Shown here piece by piece: positions 8,550-17,559 of a DNA stretch of 64,000 bases (positions are counted from its first letter, which is position 1; each line of letters begins with the position of its first letter). The stretch comes from Parvibaculaceae bacterium Mf 1.05b.01 (GTDB lineage Bacteria; Pseudomonadota; Alphaproteobacteria; Parvibaculales; Parvibaculaceae). The notes below the pieces were generated by a model. The model did not search any database, was not told the DNA's origin, and saw only the letters and a list, made by a program, of their open reading frames with translations. The translations under genes and the position numbers were made by a program. The DNA lies in the NCBI GenBank assembly GCA_000509225.1, contig BAOK01000001.1, positions 1,364,001-1,428,000 on the forward strand, read 5' to 3'.

Positions 8550-10049
8550 GTGGCCAATAAGAAACTAGAAAACCGGTACGTCAACGATCTGCGCCGTCAG
8601 GAATTTATCCTCAATTCAGCGCGCGGGTTCCGTATTCAGGCCCTTCCAATCGTTCTGTCAGTATTGTTTCTGGGAGCCATCGGTATATCGGTCGCCTCAA
8701 GTTCTCTCATAGGACCTCAGGGGGGCATCAATGCAACTCTGATCCTTGTCATGTCGGCGATCTTTGGCGGCTATATGGCTCTCAACATCGGCGCCAATGA
8801 CGTGGCCAACAATATGGGTCCTGCCGTTGGTGGCAAGGTGCTCACCATCGGCGGCGCTGTTGCCATTGCGGTGGTATGTGAGGCTGCTGGCGCCCTTCTC
8901 GCAGGCGGTGATGTGGTGAGCACGGTTGCCAAAGGCATTATCAGCCCAGAAGGTTCGGTCGACGAAGGTGACTTCGTTCTCCTCATGATGAGTGCCCTCA
9001 TCGCGGCAGCACTCTGGATCAATTTGGCAACAATATTGAACGCCCCGGTCTCCACAACACACTCCATCGTCGGTGGTGTTCTCGGCGGCGGCATTGCTGC
9101 AGCCGGTCTTAGTGTCGTGAATTGGCCCACTATGGCCAGCATCGCTGCCAGCTGGGTCATCTCCCCTGTCCTTGGGGGTGTGATCGCAGCCGCGCTGCTC
9201 GCGTCTATCAAATTGCTCATCCTCAACAAAGAGGACAAGCTTGCAGCTGCGCGGACATGGGTGCCTGTCTTGATCGCGCTGATGGCTGCAACCTTTGCGG
9301 CCTACATGGCGCTCAAAGGGCTGAAACGGATTTGGAAACCAGGACTGGAAGAGGTTCTTCTCGTCTCAGTCCTTGCCTTTGTCATCGCAGGCGTTCTGTC
9401 CATTCCCTATATCAAGCGGCTGTCGGCCGGACTGCGGAACAAGAAGAAAGACATTCCGCGGCTGTTTCATCTGCCACTCATTCTTGGGGCCGCGCTTCTT
9501 TCCTTCGCTCATGGCGCTAACGACGTTGCAAATGCCGTTGGACCGCTTGCCGCAATTGCCTCTGTTGTCACTGAAACATCCGGCTTGCAGTCCAAAGTCG
9601 CCATCCCCTTCTGGGTACTGGCAATCGGGGGCGTGGGGATCGCCATTGGGTTGGCCCTGTTTGGGCCCAAACTTATTCGTACCGTTGGCGAAAAAATCAC
9701 CCGCCTAAACGCAATAAGAGCCTATTGCGTCGCCCTCTCCGCCGCAGTTACGGTTTTGATTGCGACGAATATGGGCCTGCCTGTGAGCTCCACCCATATC
9801 GCCATTGGGTCAATTTTCGGTGTGGGTTTCCTCCGGGAGTATCTCGAAAATCCAAAGCGGAAAGAAGGTCGTCGGAAAGTTCTTTTGAGTGCCACGCCAG
9901 ACGACGCACTTCGTCAACCTGCAATCCGCCAGAAGCGGATGCTTGTGCGTCGGCGATTTGCCTATTCAATCGCTGCGGCGTGGATCATCACCGTTCCTGC
10001 CGCAGCAGCACTGTCGGCAACGATTTACCTAATCTTGGCGATGCTGTGA
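8550..10049 (+). CDS. Inorganic phosphate transporter, Pit family
   Basis: A 499-residue polytopic membrane protein with the duplicated Pit signature: GANDVANNMGPAVG near residue 81 and HGANDVANAVGPLAA near 325. Each marks one half of the inverted-topology transporter. Pit proteins import phosphate, usually as a metal-phosphate complex driven by the ion gradient. The cytoplasmic loop in the middle is Lys/Arg-rich. It starts at GTG 8550 behind a G-rich stretch. Its last 25 bases overlap the convergently transcribed Nudix gene. No phoU-like gene is adjacent. Confidence 0.93.
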   Translation: MANKKLENRYVNDLRRQEFILNSARGFRIQALPIVLSVLFLGAIGISVASSSLIGPQGGINATLILVMSAIFGGYMALNIGANDVANNMGPAVGGKVLTIGGAVAIAVVCEAAGALLAGGDVVSTVAKGIISPEGSVDEGDFVLLMMSALIAAALWINLATILNAPVSTTHSIVGGVLGGGIAAAGLSVVNWPTMASIAASWVISPVLGGVIAAALLASIKLLILNKEDKLAAARTWVPVLIALMAATFAAYMALKGLKRIWKPGLEEVLLVSVLAFVIAGVLSIPYIKRLSAGLRNKKKDIPRLFHLPLILGAALLSFAHGANDVANAVGPLAAIASVVTETSGLQSKVAIPFWVLAIGGVGIAIGLALFGPKLIRTVGEKITRLNAIRAYCVALSAAVTVLIATNMGLPVSSTHIAIGSIFGVGFLREYLENPKRKEGRRKVLLSATPDDALRQPAIRQKRMLVRRRFAYSIAAAWIITVPAAAALSATIYLILAML

Positions 10050-10459
10050 AGATCTGGTAGCAGCTTTTCGAATCCTTGCAGAGCACTATGGATATCTGGG
10101 CCACCCGCGATTTTTCGCGCGTCCGGCAACGTCACCCAATGACGGTCTCTGTTTTTACGCTCTGGCCATTCGTCGTGCTGCTCCGTGAAGTGCAGGGGAA
10201 TATAGGTCACGATTAAATCGCGTGGGCCATCAGGCATTTGTTTGATCGCCTGAACATCGTGCGCGAATTGTTCCAGCATCCGCCCCCGAATGCCTGCCTC
10301 TTCATAGGCCTCCCGAAGCGCAGCCTCAGAGGCTGTCTCACCCTTTTCTATCGCCCCTTTGGGAAATATCCAGCGTTCGTGGGTGCGCGACGTGATCATC
10401 AGAAGCAATGGCTCTGTCTCACGAATGACAAATGGGATCGCGCCAACCTGGCGTAGCAT
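10025..10459 (-). CDS. Nudix hydrolase
   Basis: A 144-residue Nudix-fold pyrophosphohydrolase. The Nudix box is complete (GAIEKGETASEAALREAYEEAG, about 35-56, with the REAYEEAG metal-binding core). Substrates of this family include nucleoside diphosphate derivatives, dinucleoside polyphosphates and inositol pyrophosphates; none can be chosen here. ATG at 10459 is preferred because AGGAG lies six bases upstream; a TTG two codons earlier is the alternative. The 3' end overlaps the phosphate transporter gene by 25 bases in convergent orientation. Confidence 0.9.
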   Translation of the reverse strand: MLRQVGAIPFVIRETEPLLLMITSRTHERWIFPKGAIEKGETASEAALREAYEEAGIRGRMLEQFAHDVQAIKQMPDGPRDLIVTYIPLHFTEQHDEWPERKNRDRHWVTLPDARKIAGGPDIHSALQGFEKLLPDLHSIAKIR

Positions 10460-10639
10460 GACCAACTCCTAGATTGCAGAATCTTGCAAAACCTTACTTG
10501 AGATGTGCGCATTCTCTGCGGATTCGGCACCAATGCCAAGAGCAGTGCCATCTGACCCACTTTTCCCGCTCCTGACAGGAACCGTCAGGGTGACATGCTA
10601 GAGTCTCCACGTGACCGAAATGAGACGGGGTGCCCACCA

Positions 10640-11074
10640 ATGACGAGAAACTCTCAAATCCCATTTGAAGCCGATAGCGTGGCGGGTGTGTTCGATAGCT
10701 ATCAGGGCAAAGTCCGCCAGAAGCTTCTGGCGCTTCGTAGTTTGATTTTCCAGACGGCTGCCAAGACTGAAGGTGTCGGAGACCTACAGGAGACACTCAA
10801 ATGGGGACAGCCCAGCTACCTGACGCCAGAAACCAAAAGTGGCACAACGGTTCGGATTGATGCAATCAAGGACGATCCGGACCACATCGCAGTCTATTTC
10901 CACTGCCAGACAAACCTGGTCCCTACCTTCCGCGATATGTATGGCGACAAGCTGACATTTGAAGGCAACCGGGCACTGGTGCTTGATGTGCGGAAGAAGC
11001 TTCCGGAGAAAGAGTTACGGCACTGCCTCGCCACCGCCCTTACCTACCACCTGGCGAAGAAAAAGAAGGCGTAG
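10640..11074 (+). CDS. DUF1801 domain-containing protein
   Basis: A 144-residue soluble single-domain protein with the YdhG/DUF1801 layout. An N-terminal helix (VFDSYQGKVRQKLLALRSLI) is followed by LKWGQPSYL, the conserved Trp-Gly-x-Pro-x-Tyr feature, and strands including VYFHCQTNL. The function of the family is unknown. The start at 10640 replaces a longer reading from 10595 because the latter adds a charged, non-conserved leader. The C-terminus ends in a run of lysines. It is divergent from the Nudix gene and convergent with the cytochrome b561 gene. Confidence 0.85.
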   Translation: MTRNSQIPFEADSVAGVFDSYQGKVRQKLLALRSLIFQTAAKTEGVGDLQETLKWGQPSYLTPETKSGTTVRIDAIKDDPDHIAVYFHCQTNLVPTFRDMYGDKLTFEGNRALVLDVRKKLPEKELRHCLATALTYHLAKKKKA

Positions 11075-11092
11075 ACGCCAGCCAGGCGGTTT

Positions 11093-11650
11093 CTACGCCT
11101 GCTTCTCGCTTTTCCAGAATTTCAGCATGCGCCCCGTAACACCGTCGCGGACGATAATCAGATGATACAGGGCCGCGATGATGTGCACACCGATTAGCCC
11201 GATAATCAGGTTCGTCGTCAGTTCGTGAAATCCACGAATGTAAACGAATGTAGCTTCCGCCCCGGCACCATCTCCATAAGCGAACAACCCGAAAGGTGTC
11301 ACAAGTGAGTCTGCATTGATTGCGCTCAGAATCCCTGTCGCAATCAGTGCACCGATCAAACCATAGAGCAGCCAATGAGCTGCGTGTGCGAGGAGCTTTT
11401 GGTAGGCCGGCATGTCCGATGGAAGCGGCGGCGCCCCATGCTTCCATCGCAAATAGATGCGAATGCAAAACAGGACCGCCACAATGGTTCCCAGCGTTGC
11501 GTGATCGGAGCGGGACTCGAAACGGTCGAGGTCCGTCATGACGCCGCCAAACTTCTGGGCGATGTAGAGATCGAGCATGATCGCGATCGCCATCAGCCAA
11601 TGAACGATTTTCTGGCCGACAGCAAAATCGGTTCTTTGTACCTGCGCCAT
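11093..11650 (-). CDS. Cytochrome b561 / Ni-hydrogenase-type b cytochrome
   Basis: A 185-residue integral membrane b-type cytochrome. Four hydrophobic helices are visible, with candidate haem-ligand histidines in KIVHWLMAIAI (helix 1), AHAAHWLLYGLIG (helix 3) and IGVHIIAALYHLII (helix 4). Such proteins shuttle electrons from quinol to a periplasmic or dehydrogenase partner, or to superoxide. The ATG at 11650 is chosen because GGAGGG lies nearby upstream; an open extension to 11698 lacks support. It is divergent from a TetR gene across a double operator, so TetR repression is likely. Confidence 0.9.
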   Translation of the reverse strand: MAQVQRTDFAVGQKIVHWLMAIAIMLDLYIAQKFGGVMTDLDRFESRSDHATLGTIVAVLFCIRIYLRWKHGAPPLPSDMPAYQKLLAHAAHWLLYGLIGALIATGILSAINADSLVTPFGLFAYGDGAGAEATFVYIRGFHELTTNLIIGLIGVHIIAALYHLIIVRDGVTGRMLKFWKSEKQA

Positions 11651-11718
11651 GTCACATACCCTCCTGCATTGGCTCTCCATCCGCGCCATATGTCGCAAGA
11701 GCCATTTTCGATATTTAT

Positions 11719-11734
11719 TATGTCACTTGACATA
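11719..11734. promoter_or_regulatory. TetR-type operator O1 with a -35 hexamer inside
   Basis: The inverted repeat TATGTCA-CT-TGACATA is perfect. It contains a consensus -35 hexamer TTGACA (11727-11732) for rightward transcription toward the TetR gene, with A/T-rich sequence at the -10 distance (around 11748-11755). It sits between divergent genes, the usual place for an autorepressor site. Confidence 0.7.
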
Positions 11735-11749
11735 TTTATTGATATTTTA

Positions 11750-11765
11750 TATGTCAAGTAGCATG
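11750..11765. promoter_or_regulatory. Second, imperfect operator O2 overlapping the TetR start codon
   Basis: This 16-base stretch matches the reverse complement of the 11719-11734 site at 13 of 16 positions. It carries TTGACA on the minus strand, which could be the -35 of the leftward cytochrome gene. It covers the ATG at 11763. The two sites form a nearly mirror-symmetric pair 31 bases apart (centre to centre). Confidence 0.5.
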
Positions 11766-12407
11766 AATAAAAATGTTTCACAGGCAGGTCCAGGAAAACG
11801 CCGCCAGCAGCAGCGGGCTGCGGAAACTCGGGATGCTTTGCTGGATGTTGCGACTGAGGCGTTTGCCAACCACACTTTTGACGGTGTCTCAGTTCGAGCG
11901 CTCGAAACCAGCGCTGGCGTTCAGCGTGGCGCCGCCGCTTACCACTTCGCAGACAAGGAAGGCCTCTGGAAAGCTGCGGTTGACCGGATACTCGCGGTTC
12001 TCCAATCGCGCATAGAACCACTGGCTCCTGTTCTCAATGACCTCGGTGATGAGGGAAAACTCCGCGCGGTCATCACAGCGTTTGTGCGGTTTAGTGCTGA
12101 AGCTCCAGAACTCAATCGCTTGATCATTCAGGAAGGGCGCACCGAAAGCTGGCGTCTCCACTACCTGATTTCTACTTTCCATCGCAACCGACTGGCCTGG
12201 TTGCAGGACTTTGTCGGGATCGTCCAAGACCCGCATCTTTTTTATATGACGGTCGGTGCCGCCACGCTGGTTTTCAATGTGGAGCATGAATGCCGCGAGC
12301 TCTTCGGCGTAGACCCAATGAAGGATGACTTCATTCGGGAACATGCCAACCGTGTCGCAGATATGGCTGTCTATCTGCACAAGCAGAAAAAGGCAGAGAT
12401 CCCGTGA
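11763..12407 (+). CDS. TetR/AcrR family transcriptional regulator
   Basis: A regulator of about 214 residues with an N-terminal TetR HTH (GVSVRALETSAGVQRGAAAYHF, the tail giving the YHF recognition signature) and an all-helical ligand domain. The open frame runs back to 11649, but that region holds the promoter and both operators. ATG at 11763 or 11751 is therefore the real start, and the short predicted leader suggests near-leaderless translation. The stop TGA overlaps the start of the SDR gene (TGATG), so the two are cotranscribed. The divergent cytochrome b561 gene is the likely second target. Confidence 0.88.
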   Translation: MNKNVSQAGPGKRRQQQRAAETRDALLDVATEAFANHTFDGVSVRALETSAGVQRGAAAYHFADKEGLWKAAVDRILAVLQSRIEPLAPVLNDLGDEGKLRAVITAFVRFSAEAPELNRLIIQEGRTESWRLHYLISTFHRNRLAWLQDFVGIVQDPHLFYMTVGAATLVFNVEHECRELFGVDPMKDDFIREHANRVADMAVYLHKQKKAEIP

Positions 12408-13240
12408 TGGGCAAGTCAAAAAAGAACCCCACGACCGTACTTGTGTGTGGTGCGTCAGGTGGCCTTGGCACCGTGCTCGCCCGCACGCTTCAGGACAAGG
12501 GCATGACTGTGCGGGGAACCATGCGAGACCCTTCCAAGTCGACCGCCCCCGACATCGATATGCTGGCGATGGACGTGCTCAACGAGCAATCCGTGATCGA
12601 TTGCCTGGCCGCAGCAAAAGAGGCGATGGGCAGTGTTGATGTGGTGATCAATTGCGTGAATGAAATGGTTCTCGGTTCAGTCGAAGAAACCTCCATGGAG
12701 GAACTGGGCCGCGTCTATGACATTAATGTTCTTGGGCTTGCCTCTGTTGCTCGTGCCGCAGTCCCGATCATGCGGGCACAGGGTCATGGGCTTATCATCT
12801 CGATGAGTTCGCTCGGCGGTCTGTTGGCGGTGCCCTATCTCAGCGCTTACACGTCCTCGAAGTTCGCTCTCGAGGCGTTTAGCGAAGCGCTCTATCACGA
12901 AGTTAAGGCAGACAATATTGATGTGGCGATCATGCAGCCGGTCGCCATGTACATGGATCGGGCGGATATTGGCGACCATTTGAAAGTTGCAAAGAGCGCT
13001 CCGGCTACATCAACTACGCAGGCTATTGTGCGGATGATGGCGAAAGACACCAGAGCAAGCAAACTCACCCCTGAAAAAGTATCGTTGGCGATCTATGACG
13101 TGATTAGAGCCAAGAACCGCAAGCTTCGGTATCCACTCGACCGTGCGCGGGTTCTTGGCAAGGTCAAGCGCATCGCGCCCCAATCACTCATCAGCAAAAT
13201 GATCGACGGATTGGTGCGCGACGCTCAAAAGGCATCATAG
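12407..13240 (+). CDS. SDR family oxidoreductase, operon partner of TetR
   Basis: A 277-residue short-chain dehydrogenase. It has CGASGGLG for the dinucleotide (near residue 15) and an Asn-Cys-Val-Asn segment where the usual NNAG lies. The catalytic Ser in SMSSLGG precedes YTSSK (Tyr-x3-Lys). Translation starts at ATG 12407 inside the TetR stop codon, with an alternative GTG at 12404. Coupling to the TetR gene suggests its product or substrate is sensed by that regulator, but the substrate is unknown. The C-terminal third is basic and helical. Confidence 0.9.
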   Translation: MGKSKKNPTTVLVCGASGGLGTVLARTLQDKGMTVRGTMRDPSKSTAPDIDMLAMDVLNEQSVIDCLAAAKEAMGSVDVVINCVNEMVLGSVEETSMEELGRVYDINVLGLASVARAAVPIMRAQGHGLIISMSSLGGLLAVPYLSAYTSSKFALEAFSEALYHEVKADNIDVAIMQPVAMYMDRADIGDHLKVAKSAPATSTTQAIVRMMAKDTRASKLTPEKVSLAIYDVIRAKNRKLRYPLDRARVLGKVKRIAPQSLISKMIDGLVRDAQKAS

Positions 13241-13260
13241 AAACTGGTAGGCGCTTTCGA

Positions 13261-15003
13261 CTATTCCGCAGCCGCCAGCGTCTCCACTGTCTGTGGTCCA
13301 CGAATAAGACCACCTGGACGTTTGTCTGTCACGACACCAGCTTTGAAGGTCACCTGCCCAGACTTGATTGTGTAGTCATAGCCTTCGGCTTTCTGCAGCA
13401 GGCGCTTGCCACCAGCTGGCAGGTCAAAGGCGAGCCATGGCTTGCCGAGCTTGATCCGGTCCATGTCGACCACATTCACATCTGCCAGATAGCCGGGCTT
13501 CAGCACCCCACGGTCGTTCAGGCCATAGAGACGGGCGGTATCGAGGCACTGACGCTTGATCGCGTTTTCCAACGCAATCGTGCCGCGCTCGCGCTTCTTG
13601 ACCCAGTGCTCCAGCATGAAGGTGGGGCTTGCCGCATCGCAGATGGTGCCACAATGAGCACCGCCATCAGACAGGCTGTTCACCGTGTCGTCTGCATGTT
13701 GCAAATCGACAAGGAAGTCGAGATTGCCATCCACATAGTTCAGGATCGGCAGGTAGATGAAGCCTTTGCCCTCATCGGCCATCATCATGTCATAGGCATA
13801 TTCCGGCCCGGATTTGCCTGCCGCTTCCGCGCGTGCCGCAACGCTCTCCTCTGCCTGAGGTTCGTAGTTGAACTCCTCGTCCATCTCGAACTGCTGTGCC
13901 CAGCCTTCGGTGATGATGGCGAAGATTGGCCCTAAGTCCACATTCTCCGGCACCATTGGCTTTTCGCTTAGCAACTGTGCCTTGAAGGCTGGATCTTTGA
14001 GCTTTGCGTATTGCTCCTCCCACGGCAGCTCAGCGATCGCCGCCCAACTTGGGTGGGAAATGAACGGATGCACAGTGCCACGCCAGGCCATGACGATGCC
14101 GTTACCGCGGAGCGCGATCTGCGCCACGATATTGGCGCCCTTTGCGTTCTCCGCCCGCATTTGAGCGATCTGCTCATCCAGCGGAAACGCTTTGGCGATA
14201 GATTGCAGCGCGGCGAAGGTGACAGGCATGCCGGTTTCGCGGCTTAGGTCGCCCATCCATTCAAACTCTTTCCATTCCGGCTGAAGGTCTGACGCCATTT
14301 CAAAAACACCGTGACCTGCCCGGCCCATGGCCCGGCCGATACCGATCAGTTCTTCTTTGGTCGCTGTCGTTCCGGGTACCAGCTCGCCATCAACAGACCG
14401 GTGAAGGATGGTGCGGGAGGTCGAGAAGCCAAGCGCGCCGGCTTTCAGCCCATCCTCGACGATCTTCGACATCTGCTCGACATCTTCGTCGGTCGGGACC
14501 GCACCCGGTTTTTCCCGCTCGCCCAATACATAGGCGCGGACTGCACCATGAGGCACATGGGTTGCGACATCTACCGTGCGGGGCAGGCCTTCCAGCGCAT
14601 CAAGATATTCCGGGAAGGTTTCCCAATTCCACGGCAAGCCTTCAGCCAGAGCAGTGCCTGGAATGTCTTCGACACCTTCCATAAGCCCGATGAGCCAGTC
14701 ATGCTTGTCTGGTTTGGCTGGCGCAAACCCCACGCCGCAATTGCCCATGACAACCGTTGTCACACCATGCCAGCTGGACGGTGCCATCTCATCGTCCCAG
14801 GTTGCCTGACCGTCATAGTGTGTGTGCACATCAACAAAGCCCGGCGTCACAATTTTGCCCGTCGCATCAATCTCTTCGCGACCTTCGGCTTTCACATCAC
14901 CCACGAGCGTTACACGGTCGCCGTCAATTGCCACGTCGCCAACGAAAGAGGCCGACCCTGTTCCATCGACAACCGTCCCACCCCGAATTACCAGATCATG
15001 CAT
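13261..15003 (-). CDS. N-acyl-D-amino-acid deacylase-like amidohydrolase
   Basis: A 580-residue metal-dependent amidohydrolase of the D-aminoacylase type. The N-terminal small beta domain (DLVIRGGTVVDGTG) is followed by the barrel with metal ligands DVHTHYDGQ near residue 60, GNCGVGFAP near 95, and SDGGAHCGTICDAASP near 470 carrying the catalytic Asp. Proteins of this kind hydrolyse N-acyl-D-amino acids or related cyclic amides; the present substrate is unknown. ATG at 15003 follows GGAGGAGAAGCGAA; a TTG-initiated extension is rejected. It is convergent with the SDR gene, with only 20 bases between stops. Confidence 0.9.
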   Translation of the reverse strand: MHDLVIRGGTVVDGTGSASFVGDVAIDGDRVTLVGDVKAEGREEIDATGKIVTPGFVDVHTHYDGQATWDDEMAPSSWHGVTTVVMGNCGVGFAPAKPDKHDWLIGLMEGVEDIPGTALAEGLPWNWETFPEYLDALEGLPRTVDVATHVPHGAVRAYVLGEREKPGAVPTDEDVEQMSKIVEDGLKAGALGFSTSRTILHRSVDGELVPGTTATKEELIGIGRAMGRAGHGVFEMASDLQPEWKEFEWMGDLSRETGMPVTFAALQSIAKAFPLDEQIAQMRAENAKGANIVAQIALRGNGIVMAWRGTVHPFISHPSWAAIAELPWEEQYAKLKDPAFKAQLLSEKPMVPENVDLGPIFAIITEGWAQQFEMDEEFNYEPQAEESVAARAEAAGKSGPEYAYDMMMADEGKGFIYLPILNYVDGNLDFLVDLQHADDTVNSLSDGGAHCGTICDAASPTFMLEHWVKKRERGTIALENAIKRQCLDTARLYGLNDRGVLKPGYLADVNVVDMDRIKLGKPWLAFDLPAGGKRLLQKAEGYDYTIKSGQVTFKAGVVTDKRPGGLIRGPQTVETLAAAE

Positions 15004-15170
15004 TTCGCTTCTCCTCCAAATGACCAATTGTCATCAGGGTATCAGGTTCAGCGGGCGGATCAAATTTGCTGGCTGACCCAAAGCGCATAATCTGACAGGG
15101 ACATTGCCCTTCTTGGGCGAACGTTTTTGGACCCTGCGGAAAATGGGTCTGCGCCCCGCCCGTTCTGGCC

Positions 15171-16223
15171 TTATTCGTCCATGCGGCTGATCCATTCGCG
15201 GATCAGCGCAAGCCCTTCTTCGTGCACGAGACTCCGACCCGTTTCCGGCATCATGATGCCGGGGTCAGTTGAAGCCATCCGGAAAAGCAAAATTGACTCA
15301 TCTGGCTTGCCCGGCGCAATGTCGAACTCAAACCCGCCTGATCCGCGACCCGCGGCAATTGGGCGTTTGAAGACACCGAGCCGCGAGGCATCCTCTTCCT
15401 CCCATGTCAGAAAGAGGCCTGACGTTTTTCCCGGACCTGCGTCCGCATGACAATGGGCACAGTTCATATCGAGATAAGCCCGCGCGCGCTCGTTGAGGGA
15501 CACATGGTCTTCGTCCAGCCAGTTTGCGATGCGCGGGAGCTGTGCAGGATCATCGGGCAGTGGTGAGAGCAAACCGGCCCTCGCCCAGTGGGTCAGCTGG
15601 TTTTCCGACCCGCTTGCATAATCAAAATCGTGATTGATGTTCCGAACCTTCGGGCCGATGGGGATCAGCTCGCCCCCAGTCACATGGCAGCCTTTGCACT
15701 GGTTCACATTGGGAACCGCATATCGGATCGGAAGAACAGTGCCATCCTCCTGCACCCAATCAACGGTGAGGCGTTTGCCTGCACGTTTCAGTATGGCGTC
15801 CGTATCGTCATCGTTCCAAACATAAGGAAGTGCGACCCATCCATCTGTCTGGTGGATGAGCAATCTGGTTTCAATCAGATTGAGACCGTGCACCGCCGAC
15901 ACAGTCGCGTCGGGATAGGCGAAGGTTTTGACGAGGATTGTGCCGACGGGATAGTCCGGCAGACCCGCGCCTTGATAGGTCGCCGCCTCACCATCCGGCA
16001 GAGAGATAAACCGCATCTTCTCTGCATAATCGGTGAAGAGTGGCGTGATGAGGTCATAGGGCACTACGCCCATTGCAGGCTTCTGCGCTGTCAAATCGGT
16101 GAACAGGTCATAATCAGACAACAGTTTGGCAGGTTTCTCCGCCAATGCCGCTGTCCAGTCCACCGCTCCCGCTGACGTTATTCCCCCAACAAGCAGCGCA
16201 AGCCCTAGCAGCAGATGCTTCAC
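15171..16223 (-). CDS. SO_2930/HNE_0200-family diheme c-type cytochrome-like protein
   Basis: A 350-residue exported protein. The signal peptide (about 1-20) ends in TSAGA before VDW. Two haem-c attachment motifs are visible: CKGCH near residue 175 and CAHCH near 256, in a region with GPKVRNINHDF. The family (TIGR03806, HNE_0200/SO_2930) has no known function but repeatedly occurs beside a parallel beta-helix protein, as here, where the start overlaps the upstream beta-helix stop by four bases. A periplasmic or outer-surface electron-transfer role is inferred. A final ESILLFRMASTDPGIMMPE-type segment is typical. Confidence 0.88.
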   Translation of the reverse strand: MKHLLLGLALLVGGITSAGAVDWTAALAEKPAKLLSDYDLFTDLTAQKPAMGVVPYDLITPLFTDYAEKMRFISLPDGEAATYQGAGLPDYPVGTILVKTFAYPDATVSAVHGLNLIETRLLIHQTDGWVALPYVWNDDDTDAILKRAGKRLTVDWVQEDGTVLPIRYAVPNVNQCKGCHVTGGELIPIGPKVRNINHDFDYASGSENQLTHWARAGLLSPLPDDPAQLPRIANWLDEDHVSLNERARAYLDMNCAHCHADAGPGKTSGLFLTWEEEDASRLGVFKRPIAAGRGSGGFEFDIAPGKPDESILLFRMASTDPGIMMPETGRSLVHEEGLALIREWISRMDE

Positions 16224-17476
16224 GACGCGCTTTCCTGGCTGAGCTGAACGGCCTGCAGCTCAGCAGGTCCACCCGCATGGTCAGGCAAGTCTCTGTCGAC
16301 GCCATGCAACCAGCGTGCGGCAAACCAGAACGTCACATCTGCATTCACGAAGCTGACAGGCTCGCCGTCGGTGCTTTCGTTCTCGCCAATGTAAATGCCT
16401 TTGTTCTCGTCAACGCCAAAGAAGGTCTGCATCCAGGGTAAACGGCCATCCCAGACGATATCGGGAATGGGTGTTCCAACGATCTCGGCAATCAGGTCCC
16501 CGATTTCATTGTCCGGCGCAAAGCCGTTTCGACCAATCTTATTGGAATGCACTGAAATTCCGGCCGGGAACGGTTGGTAGAGTTCGTCTTCGGTGTCGTC
16601 GGGATAGGCGACGATCAGAATGGCTGTCGTGGCGTTGTCATCAATCTCATTGCCGAAGAGTTCCATATCCCGGTTCGCCATCACCATGATACCCGTGCCC
16701 ATAGGTGTCTGGCCCACAATGTTACCTTCAGGCGCAAAGTTCGGCGTGTCATTGGTGATGGACTTATTGTTGAACACACGAACAGAGTGGCCGCCTTGCT
16801 GTGGCAGGCCCGGCAAATCAAAGATTAAGATGCCGCCCGTATTGTGGATCGCCACATTGTCATGCACGTCTGCGTAGTAGGAATTCTCAATCTCAATACC
16901 TGCCACATTATATTCCGCGCGAGAATTACGAACGATGATGTGTTGCGACTGTCCCACATAGATGCCTGCGTCCGACGCGCCAATGGCAACACAATTGTCG
17001 ATCAGCACATGAGTGGAGGAGACAGGATAGAGACCGTAAGCGCCATTATTTTCATCCGGACCATTGGTCCATTCCACGCGGATGTCGCGAAAGGTGATTT
17101 CGTCTGAGCCGTTCGCTTTGATCGCATCGCCCTTCACGTCTTCAACCGCAAAACTTTCAAGCACGATCTTGTCTGAGGTTACCAGCAGACCCTCACCACC
17201 AGATTCCTGGCCTTTAAAGGAGAGGATGGTGGCGTCCGGCCCTTGGCCTTTCAGGGTCACCCCATCAATGTCGAGGGAGAGGCCATCGGTCAGCGCGAAG
17301 ATACCTGCGGGCAGGATGATGGTATCGCCGGGGCTCACATCGATCAGCGCTTCCTGAATGGTCTCTTGAGGATCCAGAGCCAAAGCGGCTGAATCAAGCT
17401 CCAGCACCGCGGCACTGACGCTGCCTCCCAACATCAAAAGTCCGACTACTGCAGTGCCGATGAATTTCATCTTCAT
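16220..17476 (-). CDS. Parallel beta-helix repeat protein (TIGR03805 type)
   Basis: A 418-residue exported protein. A signal peptide (about 1-22, ending SVSAA) is followed by a right-handed parallel beta-helix with many short Asn/Asp/Gly/Val-rich turns (IDNCVAIGAS, VRNSRAEYN, VHDNVAIHN, VFNNKSITN). The fold suits polysaccharide or surface-polymer binding or cleavage; no catalytic set is obvious. It is translationally coupled (four-base overlap) to the diheme cytochrome gene, the known genomic partnership of these families. The start at 17476 follows AAGGGTGG. It is divergent from a TetR gene across a perfect 21-base palindrome. Confidence 0.88.
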   Translation of the reverse strand: MKMKFIGTAVVGLLMLGGSVSAAVLELDSAALALDPQETIQEALIDVSPGDTIILPAGIFALTDGLSLDIDGVTLKGQGPDATILSFKGQESGGEGLLVTSDKIVLESFAVEDVKGDAIKANGSDEITFRDIRVEWTNGPDENNGAYGLYPVSSTHVLIDNCVAIGASDAGIYVGQSQHIIVRNSRAEYNVAGIEIENSYYADVHDNVAIHNTGGILIFDLPGLPQQGGHSVRVFNNKSITNDTPNFAPEGNIVGQTPMGTGIMVMANRDMELFGNEIDDNATTAILIVAYPDDTEDELYQPFPAGISVHSNKIGRNGFAPDNEIGDLIAEIVGTPIPDIVWDGRLPWMQTFFGVDENKGIYIGENESTDGEPVSFVNADVTFWFAARWLHGVDRDLPDHAGGPAELQAVQLSQESAS

Positions 17477-17492
17477 TTTGCCACCCTTTCAA

Positions 17493-17513
17493 AATATGAA
17501 ACTATTTCATATT
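17493..17513. promoter_or_regulatory. Perfect TetR-type palindromic operator
   Basis: AATATGAAA (17493-17501), a three-base centre CTA, then TTTCATATT (17505-17513): nine-base arms without mismatch. It lies 16 bases from the beta-helix start and 46 bases from the divergent TetR start, where it can control both genes. Confidence 0.8.
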
Positions 17514-17559
17514 ATGTCTCCTCCCTTGTCAAGAACGGTGAAAAAGCCCAAGAAACCTC

